Positions 34,861 through 44,603 are shown, counted from the first letter of the stretch. The stretch is DNA of 64,000 nt from DAMCZI01 sp032095175 (GCA_032095175.1 DAMCZI010000016.1:42895-106894); one strand, 5' to 3'. Notes: generated from the letters alone by a model not told the origin. Translations and numbers: made by a program.

Positions 34861-36741
34861 TTACAATTTAAGTTTTTCAACAACAAGTTCACCCTTGTCC
34901 ATATATGCTTTTAGCATCTTTACAGGATTATCAATTACATAGGACTGTTCTTCAATCCTTATTGTAGTATTTTGATATACTATATCTGCTTGAATAACTC
35001 CATTTTTTGAGGTTCTTAATAAAGTCATTACTCCAGCATTAGAGCCAACTTCCTTAGCTTCTATTCCATTGGCTCCATAAACCTCTCCACCTCTCATTAC
35101 ACCTGGATATCCAGAAAAAATTACCTTATTTTCTGCTTTTATAATAGTATTATAGCAACCTTTACCTTTTACTTCTACATTATTTGATGCATAAACTTCA
35201 GAATTTTGACAATAATTTACGATTATATCAGCCGGTGTAGAAATAGCCTCAAATTTTTCAATAAAATCTTCAAGCTTTATCTTTAAGCAATTTGCTTTCT
35301 CTACACAACAAGAACTGCAACCTTCTATGTACTCATATATTTTTATAACATCATGCCATAATTCTAAAATATCTTCCCTCACTTTATTTTTCATAATAAA
35401 GTTATTGCCTTCCAATATACTATCCTTATATTTTTTAAGCTTTGATTCCATAAGTACCTTAAACAACTGTCCATCGCTTAAATTTTGTGGAAGATTACCA
35501 ACTTTAACAAGTTTTGAATGCATTTCAAGTATCTTTATTAAAAATTCATTGGATTTTTTTATATAATTAAATGCTTCAGAATCATTGATCTGCTTTTCTC
35601 CTGATTTTAGTATACTTTTAATGACATTCTTTTCTATTTTCGTATTTCCTCCTGATATTATAACTGCTCCTGCTGCACTTCCATATATATTTATATTATT
35701 AGCAGCAGCAATCTTAAGCCCCTCTAGTACATTACCTTTTACTAATATATCTCCTTCAAACTCTATATTTCCAGTTTTTATATCAACGTCACTATTTACT
35801 GTATAAACAGGAAAAACACATATAGCATCTTCTTTTAGCGAAACAAGACCGTCTATATCAGCTACCACACGATTTCCATTATCAAGGATTTGACATCCTG
35901 GCCCCTTTTTAAGTTTATATTTGTTTCTATTTCTCGGAGCTATTATCCTAGTATAAACATCATAACCATGTTTACCGTCTTTACCTTCCCTCCTTAATGC
36001 AAGTAATTTTCCTTTTTCGACAGATTCAATCTTATTTATATTATAATAATCGACTTTTCCATCGATTTCTACAGGTTTTTTTTCATCTTTAGTTTCAAAA
36101 AAAAACTCTATAGAGTCATCTACAGGTTCTTGAGGTTCTTGCCCCTTAGCAATTTGATATCTTCCACCTTTTAATATGTTATTTATATTTTCCCACTTAA
36201 CTCCAAATTTGATTTTATTCTCATTAATGATGCTTTCAACTTCTCCCTTGCTGTAAGCATCAGGAAAATTCTCAGCTATCATCCTCGCTTCTACTTTTAT
36301 CTCTTCTCCAAAATCACAATCAACGATTTCATATTTTCTTTCAGGTAAATATAAGGTTGTCAGATATGCTTCCATTCCATTCTCTGACACTTCCAGATTA
36401 ATACTCTTCTCTGATTGTGTGTCCATCACTTCAATGTCTATAACATCTGTTTTATATATTCTGGTCTTTTTTGAAATAATCTCACCATTTACTTCTATTA
36501 TTAAGTTATCTCCTGGAATTATTGCCGGAGGTATATCCCCCTCATTGTAAACGACCTTACCATTTTTTATTGCTAATGTTCCATGCTTTTTAAATCCGGT
36601 TATTTCAACTTCAAAGCTGCTCAATTTAAATAATCCCGACTTTTTTTCCTCTACTTTATATATAAGCTCATTTCTGCTTTTCCCAGTTGCTTTCTCTGCA
36701 GATGCTAATGCATCCTCAAGTGTTTTACCGTTAAAAACCAT
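34861..36741 (-). CDS. fapA: FapA family protein (DUF342) with N-terminal Jag-N-like domain
   Basis: A 626-residue protein. Residues about 1-50 (TLEDALASAEKATGKSRNELIYKVEEKKSGLFKL) look like the Jag-N domain of KhpB/Jag proteins. The rest is the DUF342/FapA region: a beta-rich polymerising-type fold with INKIESVEKGKLLALR, GPGCQILDNGNRVVADIDGLVS, repeated beta-helix turns (INIYGSAAGAVIISGGNTKIE) and a coiled insert near 400-500. FapA-type proteins sit in flagellar and chemotaxis loci but their biochemical role is not settled. The start at 36741 has GGGGGA six bases upstream. It is the first gene of the large che/fli operon. Confidence 0.8.
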   Translation of the reverse strand: MVFNGKTLEDALASAEKATGKSRNELIYKVEEKKSGLFKLSSFEVEITGFKKHGTLAIKNGKVVYNEGDIPPAIIPGDNLIIEVNGEIISKKTRIYKTDVIDIEVMDTQSEKSINLEVSENGMEAYLTTLYLPERKYEIVDCDFGEEIKVEARMIAENFPDAYSKGEVESIINENKIKFGVKWENINNILKGGRYQIAKGQEPQEPVDDSIEFFFETKDEKKPVEIDGKVDYYNINKIESVEKGKLLALRREGKDGKHGYDVYTRIIAPRNRNKYKLKKGPGCQILDNGNRVVADIDGLVSLKEDAICVFPVYTVNSDVDIKTGNIEFEGDILVKGNVLEGLKIAAANNINIYGSAAGAVIISGGNTKIEKNVIKSILKSGEKQINDSEAFNYIKKSNEFLIKILEMHSKLVKVGNLPQNLSDGQLFKVLMESKLKKYKDSILEGNNFIMKNKVREDILELWHDVIKIYEYIEGCSSCCVEKANCLKIKLEDFIEKFEAISTPADIIVNYCQNSEVYASNNVEVKGKGCYNTIIKAENKVIFSGYPGVMRGGEVYGANGIEAKEVGSNAGVMTLLRTSKNGVIQADIVYQNTTIRIEEQSYVIDNPVKMLKAYMDKGELVVEKLKL

Positions 36742-37089
36742 GCCCATTCCCCCAATAGGATTTTTCTATATTATAACATATGTATAAAAAAAATAAAATT
36801 GTATTAAATTATTCATTAAAGTAATTTATTTGGAATTTCCCATTCATGTCAGAATATTTATAAAATATTGACAATTTATCTATTTATTATTATCATTGAA
36901 CATGGCAGATGTTATATCAGCGAAACATTAATTCTAATGTTGATCTTAATAACATACAAAGTATATAGAAGCATCTGAATGCAAATAAAGGTAAATGAAA
37001 TGTTAGTTTTTTTATGAATATCTTTTGAATATAAAATTTTCCCATAGTGATATAAAAATTATCAAGGAAATTTTTAGGAGGGGTTCTTT
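36742..37089. other. Divergent intergenic region between fapA and the plus-strand aminotransferase
   Basis: A -10-like TATAAT at 36775-36770 (minus) could start the fapA operon, but I see no good -35. On the plus strand TTGACA at 36868-36873, 17 bases and TATCAT at 36891-36896 form a good sigma-A promoter. It implies a leader of about 185 nt before the aminotransferase. That leader holds one clear small hairpin (AACATTA/TAATGTT near 36925) and no recognised riboswitch. Confidence 0.5.
36868..36896 (+). promoter_or_regulatory. Sigma-A-type promoter for the plus-strand aminotransferase
   Basis: TTGACA and TATCAT (five of six to TATAAT) are separated by 17 bases. It is the best vegetative promoter in the gap and points at the aminotransferase gene, about 190 bp downstream. 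Confidence 0.65.
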
Positions 37090-38271
37090 ATGTTTTCAAA
37101 ACAAATGTACGAATATGGCAGTGTACGTTCCTGTATACGTGAGCTTTTCGAGTTTGGTAAGCAGCGTGCAGCTGTAGTTGGTAAGGAAAATGTTTTTGAT
37201 TTTAGCTTAGGAAATCCAAGTATTCCTGCACCTAAAAAAGTAGAGGAAGCCATTTGCAGGCTTTTAAACAATGAAAATCCTATAGCAATTCATGGTTATT
37301 CCAGCGCCGCAGGAAACGACTCAGTAAGAGAAACAATTGCAGATTCAATAAACAAAAGACAAGGCACTAATTTTTCAAAAAACAACATATTTATTACATG
37401 TGGAGCTGCACCTGCTCTTATGGCTTGCTTTAAAGCCTTAATTTGCAGTTCTGATAGTGAAATTGTTGCTATTGCTCCCTATTTTCCTGAATATAAGTGT
37501 TTTGTAGAAGCTTCAGGAGGAAAACTTACGGTTATTCCTGCTAATACAGAAACCTTTCAAATTAACTTTAACGAGCTAGAAAAGAGGATTAATAAAAATA
37601 CCCAGGCAGTAATTATAAACTCGCCTAATAATCCCTCTGGTGTCGTTTACACTGAGGACACTATCCGTCATCTCTCAGATATGCTTACTGAAAAATCATC
37701 TATATATGGCCATCCTATATATCTTATTTCTGATGAGCCTTACAGAGAATTAGTATATGGCGGTATTAAGGTTCCCTATGTACCTAAGTACTACAAAAAC
37801 ACTCTTGTATGTTATTCCTACAGTAAATCCCTTTCTCTCCCTGGAGAACGTATAGGCTACATCGTTATTCCAGACGAGATAGAAGACTTTAACATGTTAT
37901 ATCCTGCAGTTGCAGGGGGTGCCAGGGCAGCAGGGCATGTATGTGCTCCTACCTTATTCCAGAGGGTTATTGCAGAATGTATTGATGTAATGCCAGATTT
38001 AGCAATATATGAAAAAAATCGCAACCTTTTATACAACAGCTTTACAAAAATGGGATATCACTGTGCTAAACCTGATGGTGCCTTCTATCTTTTCTTTGAA
38101 GCACCAAAGGGATATACAGCAAAGGAATTCTCCGAAAAAGCTAAGGAATATAATTTACTTATAGTTCCTGGTGATGACTTTGGATGTCCAAATCATCTGC
38201 GTTTATCCTATTGTGTTACAACAGAGCAAATTGAAAAGGCTTTACCTATATTTGAAAAGCTTATTAAATAG
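37090..38271 (+). CDS. Pyridoxal phosphate-dependent aminotransferase, class I/II
   Basis: A 393-residue fold-type I aminotransferase. FDFSLGNPSIPAP is the N-terminal substrate loop. NNPSGVVY contains the conserved Asn, SDEPYRELVY the Asp-x-x-Tyr, and CYSYSKSLSLPGERIGY the Schiff-base Lys. The final RLSY carries the carboxylate-binding Arg. Substrate is uncertain: aspartate- or aromatic-type amino acids are typical of the family. AGGAGGGG precedes the ATG. It is a single plus-strand gene between two minus-strand blocks. Confidence 0.88.
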   Translation: MFSKQMYEYGSVRSCIRELFEFGKQRAAVVGKENVFDFSLGNPSIPAPKKVEEAICRLLNNENPIAIHGYSSAAGNDSVRETIADSINKRQGTNFSKNNIFITCGAAPALMACFKALICSSDSEIVAIAPYFPEYKCFVEASGGKLTVIPANTETFQINFNELEKRINKNTQAVIINSPNNPSGVVYTEDTIRHLSDMLTEKSSIYGHPIYLISDEPYRELVYGGIKVPYVPKYYKNTLVCYSYSKSLSLPGERIGYIVIPDEIEDFNMLYPAVAGGARAAGHVCAPTLFQRVIAECIDVMPDLAIYEKNRNLLYNSFTKMGYHCAKPDGAFYLFFEAPKGYTAKEFSEKAKEYNLLIVPGDDFGCPNHLRLSYCVTTEQIEKALPIFEKLIK

Positions 38272-38278
38272 TTAAAAA

Positions 38279-38310
38279 GAAAGCTCCAGGCCGTTAAGCC
38301 TGGAGCTTTC
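38279..38310 (-). terminator. Terminator of RNase P RNA (shared with the convergent aminotransferase)
   Basis: GAAAGCTCCAGGC at 38279-38291 pairs perfectly with 38298-38310 (13 bp, 6-nt loop). The T-run (CTTTTTAAC) follows on the minus strand, so it mainly ends rnpB. It lies directly after the plus-strand aminotransferase stop and may also stop that transcript. Confidence 0.85.
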
Positions 38311-38318
38311 ATGTTATC

Positions 38319-38662
38319 GAGTAAATCTATAAGCCGAGTTCTGTATTTGACGGTCATCTATCTAGGCCATCTGTTACCAGACAGCTCAAGCGACACTACC
38401 CGGGAGCACGTCGGGCTAACGCTTCACGCTCCCCTATTCGGTCTTGCTCCAGATGGGGTTTACATAGCCATACAGTCGCCTGTATGCTGGTGAGCTCTTA
38501 CCTCACCTTTCCATCCTTGCCGGTCAAACATGTTGACTTAGGCGGTATATCTCTGTTGCACTTTCCTTGGAGTCACCTCCACCGGGTGTTACCCGGCACC
38601 CTGCCCTATGGAGCTCGGACTTTCCTCTCCCTCTTACGAGGCAGCGACCATCTGATTTACTC
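38319..38662 (-). ncRNA. rnpB: RNase P RNA (bacterial type)
   Basis: The minus-strand transcript contains the universal core: GAGGAAAGTCCGAGCTCC, then ACAGAG, and near the 3' end AGAACTCGGCTTATAGAT. The first and last nine bases (GAGTAAATC and GATTTACTC) form the P1 helix, which fixes the ends at about 38662 and 38319. The product is the catalytic RNA that matures tRNA 5' ends. GC content is clearly higher than in neighbouring genes, as expected for a structured RNA. Open frames across it are not genes. Confidence 0.97.
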
Positions 38663-38781
38663 AATATGTATTTCATATTGATATAAACACTTAACTTATG
38701 AAGAACAGATATAATATCTCGTCCAGAACATTATGATATCATGTATAGTGACAAAAGTAAATACACAATATTTGGTATATA

Positions 38782-39483
38782 CTATAACTCCATATATATG
38801 AACCTTCCACAGTTAGGACATTTAACTATGTTATTTGAGTTCTTAACCTCATTTATTATAATACATGGAACATCCATTCCGCAACCGGAACATATTTCCC
38901 CTTTTATTATACCAACACCATATCCTTTATTCTTTCTGATAGATTCATACTCTCTATATATATCTTCATTAATATTTAAAATTAATTCATTCCTTTGTTC
39001 CATGAGAACAGTTTTTCTTTTGTTTAATTCAGATATTCTTATATCATATTCAGCTCTTTTGCCTTGATATTCTGACTTTATAACCTTTGATTCTTCTAGT
39101 ATTTGGTCTTTATTTTTCTTTATATTCTCAAGTTTATTTAGAATTTCATATACCTTATCATCAACATCCTTTGCTTCAATATTTAGTCTTTCAATTGATT
39201 TTTGATATCCTTCTATTGCTTTTACACTGCTGCTAGAATACATCTGCTTTTCATATTCCTTTAATTCTTTTGTCGTATTTTCCGATCTTTTTTCTAGAGC
39301 TGCTATACTCCTTTCACTTTCAGCTTCATCTTTTTTCATGCTTACATAATTCGCTTTTAGTTTATCATACTCTCTTTTAATGTTATTCAATTCACTTATA
39401 AGCTCTTTAGGCTTTAAAGCCTTCTCTATCTTTTTTAATTCCTCATCTATCATGTAAATATCATATAGTTCTTTACAAATCAT
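38782..39483 (-). CDS. Coiled-coil protein with C-terminal C4 zinc ribbon (zf-RING_7 family)
   Basis: A 233-residue protein. Residues 1-190 form a long charged coiled-coil hairpin. The C-terminal GEICSGCGMDVP...VKCPNCGRFIY holds two C-x-x-C pairs, the zf-RING_7 (formerly DUF164) ribbon. Family members are widespread, and their function is poorly defined; some are proposed nucleic-acid or motility-linked adaptors. Here it lies beside the nif3-like gene, an arrangement common in Clostridia. AAGGAGG lies before the ATG. Confidence 0.85.
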   Translation of the reverse strand: MICKELYDIYMIDEELKKIEKALKPKELISELNNIKREYDKLKANYVSMKKDEAESERSIAALEKRSENTTKELKEYEKQMYSSSSVKAIEGYQKSIERLNIEAKDVDDKVYEILNKLENIKKNKDQILEESKVIKSEYQGKRAEYDIRISELNKRKTVLMEQRNELILNINEDIYREYESIRKNKGYGVGIIKGEICSGCGMDVPCIIINEVKNSNNIVKCPNCGRFIYMEL

Positions 39484-39622
39484 ATAACTAACCTCCTTAA
39501 TTAATAGTATTCCTCTTATAATTTATAATTACATTATCAAATTACTCTTTTTTATCCCCTCCTAATAGTTTGCTAACTTATGATTAATACTATAGAATGC
39601 CAGAACTAAATAAAGATATAAA

Positions 39623-39652
39623 AAAGTATAGAAAAATTCTTTTCTATACTTT
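39623..39652 (-). terminator. Intrinsic terminator after the Nif3-like gene
   Basis: AAAGTATAGAAAA at 39623-39635 pairs with 39640-39652 (13 bp, 4-nt loop). The stem covers the stop codon of the gene at 39644. A T-rich tract follows on the minus strand. Confidence 0.7.
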
Positions 39653-40744
39653 CTTAAAAGGATTTGTATTAACTTTTGATACAAAGCATTCAACATTAGC
39701 TAATGACTTTATAAATTCAGAAATAAATGGCACAGCCAATATTTCTGTATTATAATGACCAGCATCTATTATATTTAGTCCTGAAGATATAGCACTAACA
39801 GCTTTATGGTGTTTTATATCGCCTGTAACAAATGCATCACATCCTGCATTTATCGCAGTTTCTATAAAATCATTTCCATCTCCACCAAGGATAGCCACCT
39901 TCTTTATAATCTTTTCCATATCTCCTGCCGCCTCTATAGATGATATTTTTAACCTGTCTTTAATATAGCTTATGAAGTCCTGAGAACTCATTGCATGCTT
40001 TAGAGTACCTACACGTCCACATCCACCTTCAATCCTATTTACTAGAGGATAAATATCATATGCAACCTCTTCATATGGATGAGCTTCAAGCATGCTGCTT
40101 ATTACCTTTGAGACATCTTTTTCCTTTACAATTGTCTCTATTCTGACTTCATTCACTCTTTCCAGTTCCCCCTGGCTTCCTATAAAAGGAGAAGTACCCT
40201 CAAGAGGCATAAAGGTACCAGTACCCTCTATGTTAAAAGAACAGTGGCTGTATTTTCCTATGTAACCTGCACCAGCATTAAGAATTGCTTCCCTTACCTT
40301 CTCACTATGGGATATTGGAACAAAAACAACAAGCTTATAAAGCTTTTCATATGTTTTTACGCTTAGGGGTTTTATATTCTCTATACCAATTAAATCACCA
40401 AGTATGTCATTCATTCCATTATTAGCATTATCAAAGTTTGTATGCAATGCATAAAGTCCTATATCACTCTTAATACATTTTCTAACAATTGAAGCTATAT
40501 AATTATCACTAGTAACATTTTTTAAAGGAGTGTATATTAGGGGGTGGTGGGATACTATCAGCTGTGCCCCAATTTTTATTGCCTCATCAACTACATTACT
40601 ATCTACCTCAAGGCATACAAGTACCTTGTTAATCTCAGCATTAAGATCACCAACCAAAAGGCCAACATTATCATAATCTTCCGCAAGCCTTTTAGGGTAT
40701 ACTTCTTCAATTTTTGCTATAAGTTCTCTACATTTTATAGGCAT
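39644..40744 (-). CDS. Nif3-like dinuclear metal-centre protein (YqfO type)
   Basis: A 366-residue Nif3 family protein. The N-terminal part has the metal-site motif IVSHHPLIYTPLKN and the C-terminal part has FVTGDIKHHKAVSA and DAGHYNTE. The 100-residue insert in the middle (LYKLVVFVPISHSEKVREAILNAGAGYIGKYSHCSF...HPYEEVAYDIYPL) is the PII-like domain of the long YqfO form. Function is not established; it has been linked to GTP cyclohydrolase-like chemistry. The start overlaps trmK by 10 bases, as in B. subtilis. Confidence 0.88.
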   Translation of the reverse strand: MPIKCRELIAKIEEVYPKRLAEDYDNVGLLVGDLNAEINKVLVCLEVDSNVVDEAIKIGAQLIVSHHPLIYTPLKNVTSDNYIASIVRKCIKSDIGLYALHTNFDNANNGMNDILGDLIGIENIKPLSVKTYEKLYKLVVFVPISHSEKVREAILNAGAGYIGKYSHCSFNIEGTGTFMPLEGTSPFIGSQGELERVNEVRIETIVKEKDVSKVISSMLEAHPYEEVAYDIYPLVNRIEGGCGRVGTLKHAMSSQDFISYIKDRLKISSIEAAGDMEKIIKKVAILGGDGNDFIETAINAGCDAFVTGDIKHHKAVSAISSGLNIIDAGHYNTEILAVPFISEFIKSLANVECFVSKVNTNPFKKV

Positions 40745-41418
40745 TCTAACACATCCTTAAATTGATCTAACAGTTCCTTAATTTCAGTATACCTTTCTCT
40801 CTGGTCATCTATAGTGATTCCATTTAAAATTCTTTCTAGAGAATTTATCTTAAAAGACACATAATCCTTTAATAGTGGATGCTTCTTTTTTATATTTACT
40901 AATCCAGTGTAATAATATGCTTCTTTTTCATAGTTCACTGGCTTCCCTTTTACTACCTTAATTATATGATAATACTTATTTTCGTCTTTAACAATATCCT
41001 CATCAACAATGCAAAAATCTGACATAGAAAGATACTTTCTTAAAACCTCTGGATATTGAACAGGCTGAAGTATTAAGCATGATGCTCCCTGTGCAATTTT
41101 AATATGCTCCTTTATAATATCACATATTAAAATGCCTCCCATTCCTGCAATAACTATTACATCCGCTTCCCCTTCCTTGAGAACAGATAAACCAGGACCT
41201 ACCCTTGTATCAATCTCATCTTCAATGCCATACCTTTCGACGTTTTTCCTTGATATTTCTATTGGTCCCTTATTTATGTCACTTGCTATTGCTCTTTCAC
41301 ATATTTCATTAATAATACAGTATATAGGTATATATCCATGATCCGTTCCAATATCAGAAACACAACTACATTTAGGTATCATATCTGCTATATGCCTTAA
41401 CCTTAACGAGAGCTTCAT
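40735..41418 (-). CDS. trmK: tRNA (adenine-22-N1)-methyltransferase TrmK
   Basis: A 227-residue SAM methyltransferase. SLRLRHIADMIPKCSCVSDIGTDHGYIPI is the family signature and SAM motif I. VIAGMGGILICDIIK and LILQPVQYPEVLRKYL follow. The C-terminal helical domain helps bind tRNA. It sits between rpoD and the nif3-like gene, the conserved Firmicute order. AGGAGG lies before the ATG. Confidence 0.92.
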   Translation of the reverse strand: MKLSLRLRHIADMIPKCSCVSDIGTDHGYIPIYCIINEICERAIASDINKGPIEISRKNVERYGIEDEIDTRVGPGLSVLKEGEADVIVIAGMGGILICDIIKEHIKIAQGASCLILQPVQYPEVLRKYLSMSDFCIVDEDIVKDENKYYHIIKVVKGKPVNYEKEAYYYTGLVNIKKKHPLLKDYVSFKINSLERILNGITIDDQRERYTEIKELLDQFKDVLECL

Positions 41419-41450
41419 TTAACTCCTCCTATAACTACGCCAAATTACTT

Positions 41451-41481
41451 TAAATAAAAACCTACGCAAAAGCGCAGGTTT
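41451..41481 (-). terminator. Intrinsic terminator of the dnaG-rpoD transcript
   Basis: A 10-bp stem (41458-41467 with 41472-41481, one G-U pair in RNA) with a TTTT loop is followed by TTATTT on the minus strand. It overlaps the rpoD stop codon. Confidence 0.75.
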
Positions 41482-42562
41482 AATCTAAATAATCCTTTAA
41501 TTTTTTACTTCTACTTGGATGTCTAAGTTTTCTTAATGCCTTGGCTTCAATCTGTCTTATTCTTTCTCTGGTAACCTTAAATTCTTTTCCTACCTCTTCA
41601 AGCGTCCTTGCACGGCCATCATCAAGTCCAAAACGAAGTCTGAGCACCTTTTCTTCCCTTGGTGTTAATGTATCAAGAACATCCATTAACTGCTCTCTAA
41701 GCATTGTATATGCAGCCGCTTCTGCTGGAGCTGGAGCATCATAATCTGGTAAAAAGTCACCAAGATGACTATCTTCCTCTTCACCAATTGGTGTTTCAAG
41801 GGATACCGGTTCCTGAGCTATTTTCATTATTTCCCTAACCCTCTCAACATCCATACTCATTTCCTTTGCAACTTCTTCTGGTGCCGGCTCTCTTCCAAGT
41901 TCCTGTAATAACTGTCTTGAAACTCTTATAAGTTTATTTATAGTTTCAACCATGTGAACTGGTATTCTTATTGTTCTTGCCTGGTCTGCAATAGCTCTTG
42001 TTATTGCTTGCCTTATCCACCATGTTGCATATGTTGAAAACTTATATCCTTTTCTATAATCAAATTTTTCAACGGCCTTTAACAAGCCAAGATTACCTTC
42101 CTGTATTAAGTCTAAAAACAACATTCCTCTGCCTACATATCTTTTAGCTATACTAACTACCAGCCTTAGGTTTGCTTCTGCAAGTCTCTTTTTAGCACTC
42201 TGATCATCCTGTTCTATACGCTTAGCAAGTTCAATTTCTTCTTCAGCAGACAGCAAAGGCACCTTTCCTATTTCCTTAAGATACATCCTTACAGGGTCAT
42301 CTATGCTAATTCCCTCAGGGATAGCTAAGTCAAGATCCTCCTCAAGCAGCTGATCTGCATTAAATTCCTCTGAATCACCTATAACATCAATCCCCATTGA
42401 TTCAAGGATTTCATATATTTTTTCAATTTGTTCAGGTAATAACTCTATGTTTTCCAAGGAATCTATTATTTCTTTGTATGTTAAGAATCCCGATTTTTTT
42501 CCTCTATCTATTAGCTGTTTTACTATTGCCATTTTTGCACTGTTTGCAGCATCATTTTTCAA
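41480..42562 (-). CDS. rpoD: Principal RNA polymerase sigma factor RpoD (SigA)
   Basis: A 360-residue sigma-70 group 1 protein. Region 1.1 is present at the N-terminus. Region 1.2 is DPVRMYLKEIGKVPLLSAEEEIELAKRIE. Region 2 is NLRLVVSIAKRYVGRGMLFLDLIQEGNLGLLKAVEKFDYRKGYKFSTYATWWIRQAI. Region 4 is EEVGKEFKVTRERIRQIEAKALRKLRHPSR. The TTG at 42562 is the likely start because AGGAGG lies eight bases upstream; a GTG two codons earlier is only two bases from that site. Confidence 0.97.
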   Translation of the reverse strand: MKNDAANSAKMAIVKQLIDRGKKSGFLTYKEIIDSLENIELLPEQIEKIYEILESMGIDVIGDSEEFNADQLLEEDLDLAIPEGISIDDPVRMYLKEIGKVPLLSAEEEIELAKRIEQDDQSAKKRLAEANLRLVVSIAKRYVGRGMLFLDLIQEGNLGLLKAVEKFDYRKGYKFSTYATWWIRQAITRAIADQARTIRIPVHMVETINKLIRVSRQLLQELGREPAPEEVAKEMSMDVERVREIMKIAQEPVSLETPIGEEEDSHLGDFLPDYDAPAPAEAAAYTMLREQLMDVLDTLTPREEKVLRLRFGLDDGRARTLEEVGKEFKVTRERIRQIEAKALRKLRHPSRSKKLKDYLD

Positions 42563-42585
42563 TTGCACAACCTCCTTTCAAAGAA

Positions 42586-44382
42586 CTACAGTAGATTTAA
42601 TTGTTTCTGTAATGTAATTAACTCCTGGGTTAAAACTGCTAATTTACTTACATTGTTATTTGCTTCACTCTTTTTAATTTCAATTGTCAATTCGTTTATC
42701 CTGCTTTCTATATTAAATCTTTTAATTGTTTTTATGCAATCATCTACAAGTCTATTTACATCAACACCCTTTTCTAATTCTTGAGTTTCAATTTCAAATA
42801 TTTGCGATATTTCATTAATTTCATCACTGTCTTGAAATTTTATTAATATATTTTGAGGTTTTATTTCCTCTCCAAGAGACAATTTTTGAAATATATGTTC
42901 TGCAGCAATTTTGTATACATTCGTTATGAAATCTTCAACACCTAGATTTGCAGTAACATAATTAAAAACATTGACATCAGTTAAACAATATTTTAAAAGA
43001 CATCTTTCAGCCTTTTTATATGCGGGTTCAAGGTTGTAAATATTTCCACCCATATTATTGTTTCTAATATTTGCTTTATTATTCGTAATGTCTTCTTTAT
43101 TACCCTTTACATTTTTAACCTCATCTAGTATGCTTTCTACCCCTATTCCAGTTTCATCAAATATTTTTGTTGCATATGCCTGAACATCTATACTGCTTTC
43201 CATTCTGCTTAATATTTTTGAAACTTCTTTAACGAAGATACTTTTTTGTCTTGTATCCTTTAGATTCTTCCCATTTTTTGTCATTCGTATTCTAAAGTCA
43301 ACAATCGGAATTGCAGCATCTATTAATTTTAAAAATTCTTCAACCCCATTATTTTTTATAAATTCATCTGGATCCTTTCCTATTGGAATTGCAACAACTC
43401 TCACTTCACATCCAACCTGTTCTAATACCTCCAATCCTCTAAGAGTTGCTGTTTGTCCTGCCGTATCAGCATCATAGCATATATATATTTTTTTGCTATA
43501 TCGCTTTAATAACTTTGCCTGATCTACTGTAAGAGCAGTACCAAGTGAAGCTACGGCACTGTTTATTCCATGTTGGTGTAAGGATATACAATCCATATAT
43601 CCTTCGACTATTATAATGTAATCAGGAAGTCCTGACTTAATAACAAAGTTCAAGCCATAAAGATTTGTTCCCTTAAAAAATACCGGAGTCTCCGGCGAGT
43701 TTAGGTACTTAGGCTTAGACTGATCGAGTACTCGACCACCAAAGCCAACAACTCTTCCCTTTATATCAAAAACAGGAAACATAACCCTATTCCTGAACCT
43801 GTCATAATAACCATTTTGTTTTTTTAATGTAAGTCCAGCCTTTTCAATTATTGCATCATTAAAGCCTTTATTTTTTAAATGGTTATATAGGGCATCCCAA
43901 CTGTCAAGACTATATCCTAAGCCAAATTTTTTTATTGTTTTATCATCTATTTTTCGATTTCTAAAATATTTTAATACTTCAGAGTTTACTTTTAGATTGT
44001 TGAAGAAAAACCTCGCAGTTTCAATATTTATACTGTATATTTTCTCTTTTAGCGTTTCAAGTTTTTTCTTCTCAGGACTTTCATATTCAGTTTCTACAAC
44101 AATACCTGCCCTGTCTGCGAGATACTTTAAAGCATCAACAAAATCAAGATTTCTTATTTTCATAACAAATCCGATTGCATTTCCAGAAGCTCCACAGCCA
44201 AAACAATGATATAATTGTTTTTCTTCAGAAACACTCATGGAAGGTCCCTTATCACCATGGAAAGGACATACTCCCATGTAGTTCCTTCCAGTTCTTTTTA
44301 GTGGAACAAACTCTGAGATTACATCAACAATATTATTGGCTTCTATTATTTTTTCGATATTTTTTTCAGAAATTCGTCCCAT
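42586..44382 (-). CDS. dnaG: DNA primase DnaG
   Basis: A 598-residue primase. The N-terminal zinc domain is CPFHGDKGPSMSVSEEKQLYHCFGCGASG (C-x2-H...C-x2-C). Residues about 120-340 carry the RNA polymerase and TOPRIM parts (VMFPVFDIKGRVVGFGGRVL, IIVEGYMDCISL, ICYDADTAGQTATLRG). The C-terminus is the DnaB-binding region. The Met at 44382 fits the family start (MGRISEKNIEKI). It lies 20 bp before rpoD in the macromolecular synthesis cluster. Confidence 0.95.
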   Translation of the reverse strand: MGRISEKNIEKIIEANNIVDVISEFVPLKRTGRNYMGVCPFHGDKGPSMSVSEEKQLYHCFGCGASGNAIGFVMKIRNLDFVDALKYLADRAGIVVETEYESPEKKKLETLKEKIYSINIETARFFFNNLKVNSEVLKYFRNRKIDDKTIKKFGLGYSLDSWDALYNHLKNKGFNDAIIEKAGLTLKKQNGYYDRFRNRVMFPVFDIKGRVVGFGGRVLDQSKPKYLNSPETPVFFKGTNLYGLNFVIKSGLPDYIIIVEGYMDCISLHQHGINSAVASLGTALTVDQAKLLKRYSKKIYICYDADTAGQTATLRGLEVLEQVGCEVRVVAIPIGKDPDEFIKNNGVEEFLKLIDAAIPIVDFRIRMTKNGKNLKDTRQKSIFVKEVSKILSRMESSIDVQAYATKIFDETGIGVESILDEVKNVKGNKEDITNNKANIRNNNMGGNIYNLEPAYKKAERCLLKYCLTDVNVFNYVTANLGVEDFITNVYKIAAEHIFQKLSLGEEIKPQNILIKFQDSDEINEISQIFEIETQELEKGVDVNRLVDDCIKTIKRFNIESRINELTIEIKKSEANNNVSKLAVLTQELITLQKQLNLL

Positions 44383-44603
44383 AACATCACCTAACATGCC
44401 TATTATTATTTTCTACATCATAATTAATTTTCCTTCTTAAAATAGTTAAAAAAGTGTGAATTTATAATCAATAAACAAAAATTATAAATAACCATTTCCC
44501 ATAATTAAACTTTTTTATAGCTATTGCTATTTATTTTAAAAGACACACAGATACATAATATTCGACAAATAAATAAAATTTCCTTCTATATATATAAAAT
44601 TTA
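44383..44603. other. AT-rich gap upstream of dnaG
   Basis: About 220 bp between the dGTPase gene and dnaG. It must hold the dnaG-rpoD promoter or read-through from dgt. I see several TATAAA/TATTAT-like boxes but no pair with a good -35, and no terminator hairpin. Confidence 0.4.

Noticed and set aside
38311..38681. Two short plus-strand open frames
   Set aside because: They cover RNase P RNA on the opposite strand and are explained by its high GC and structure.
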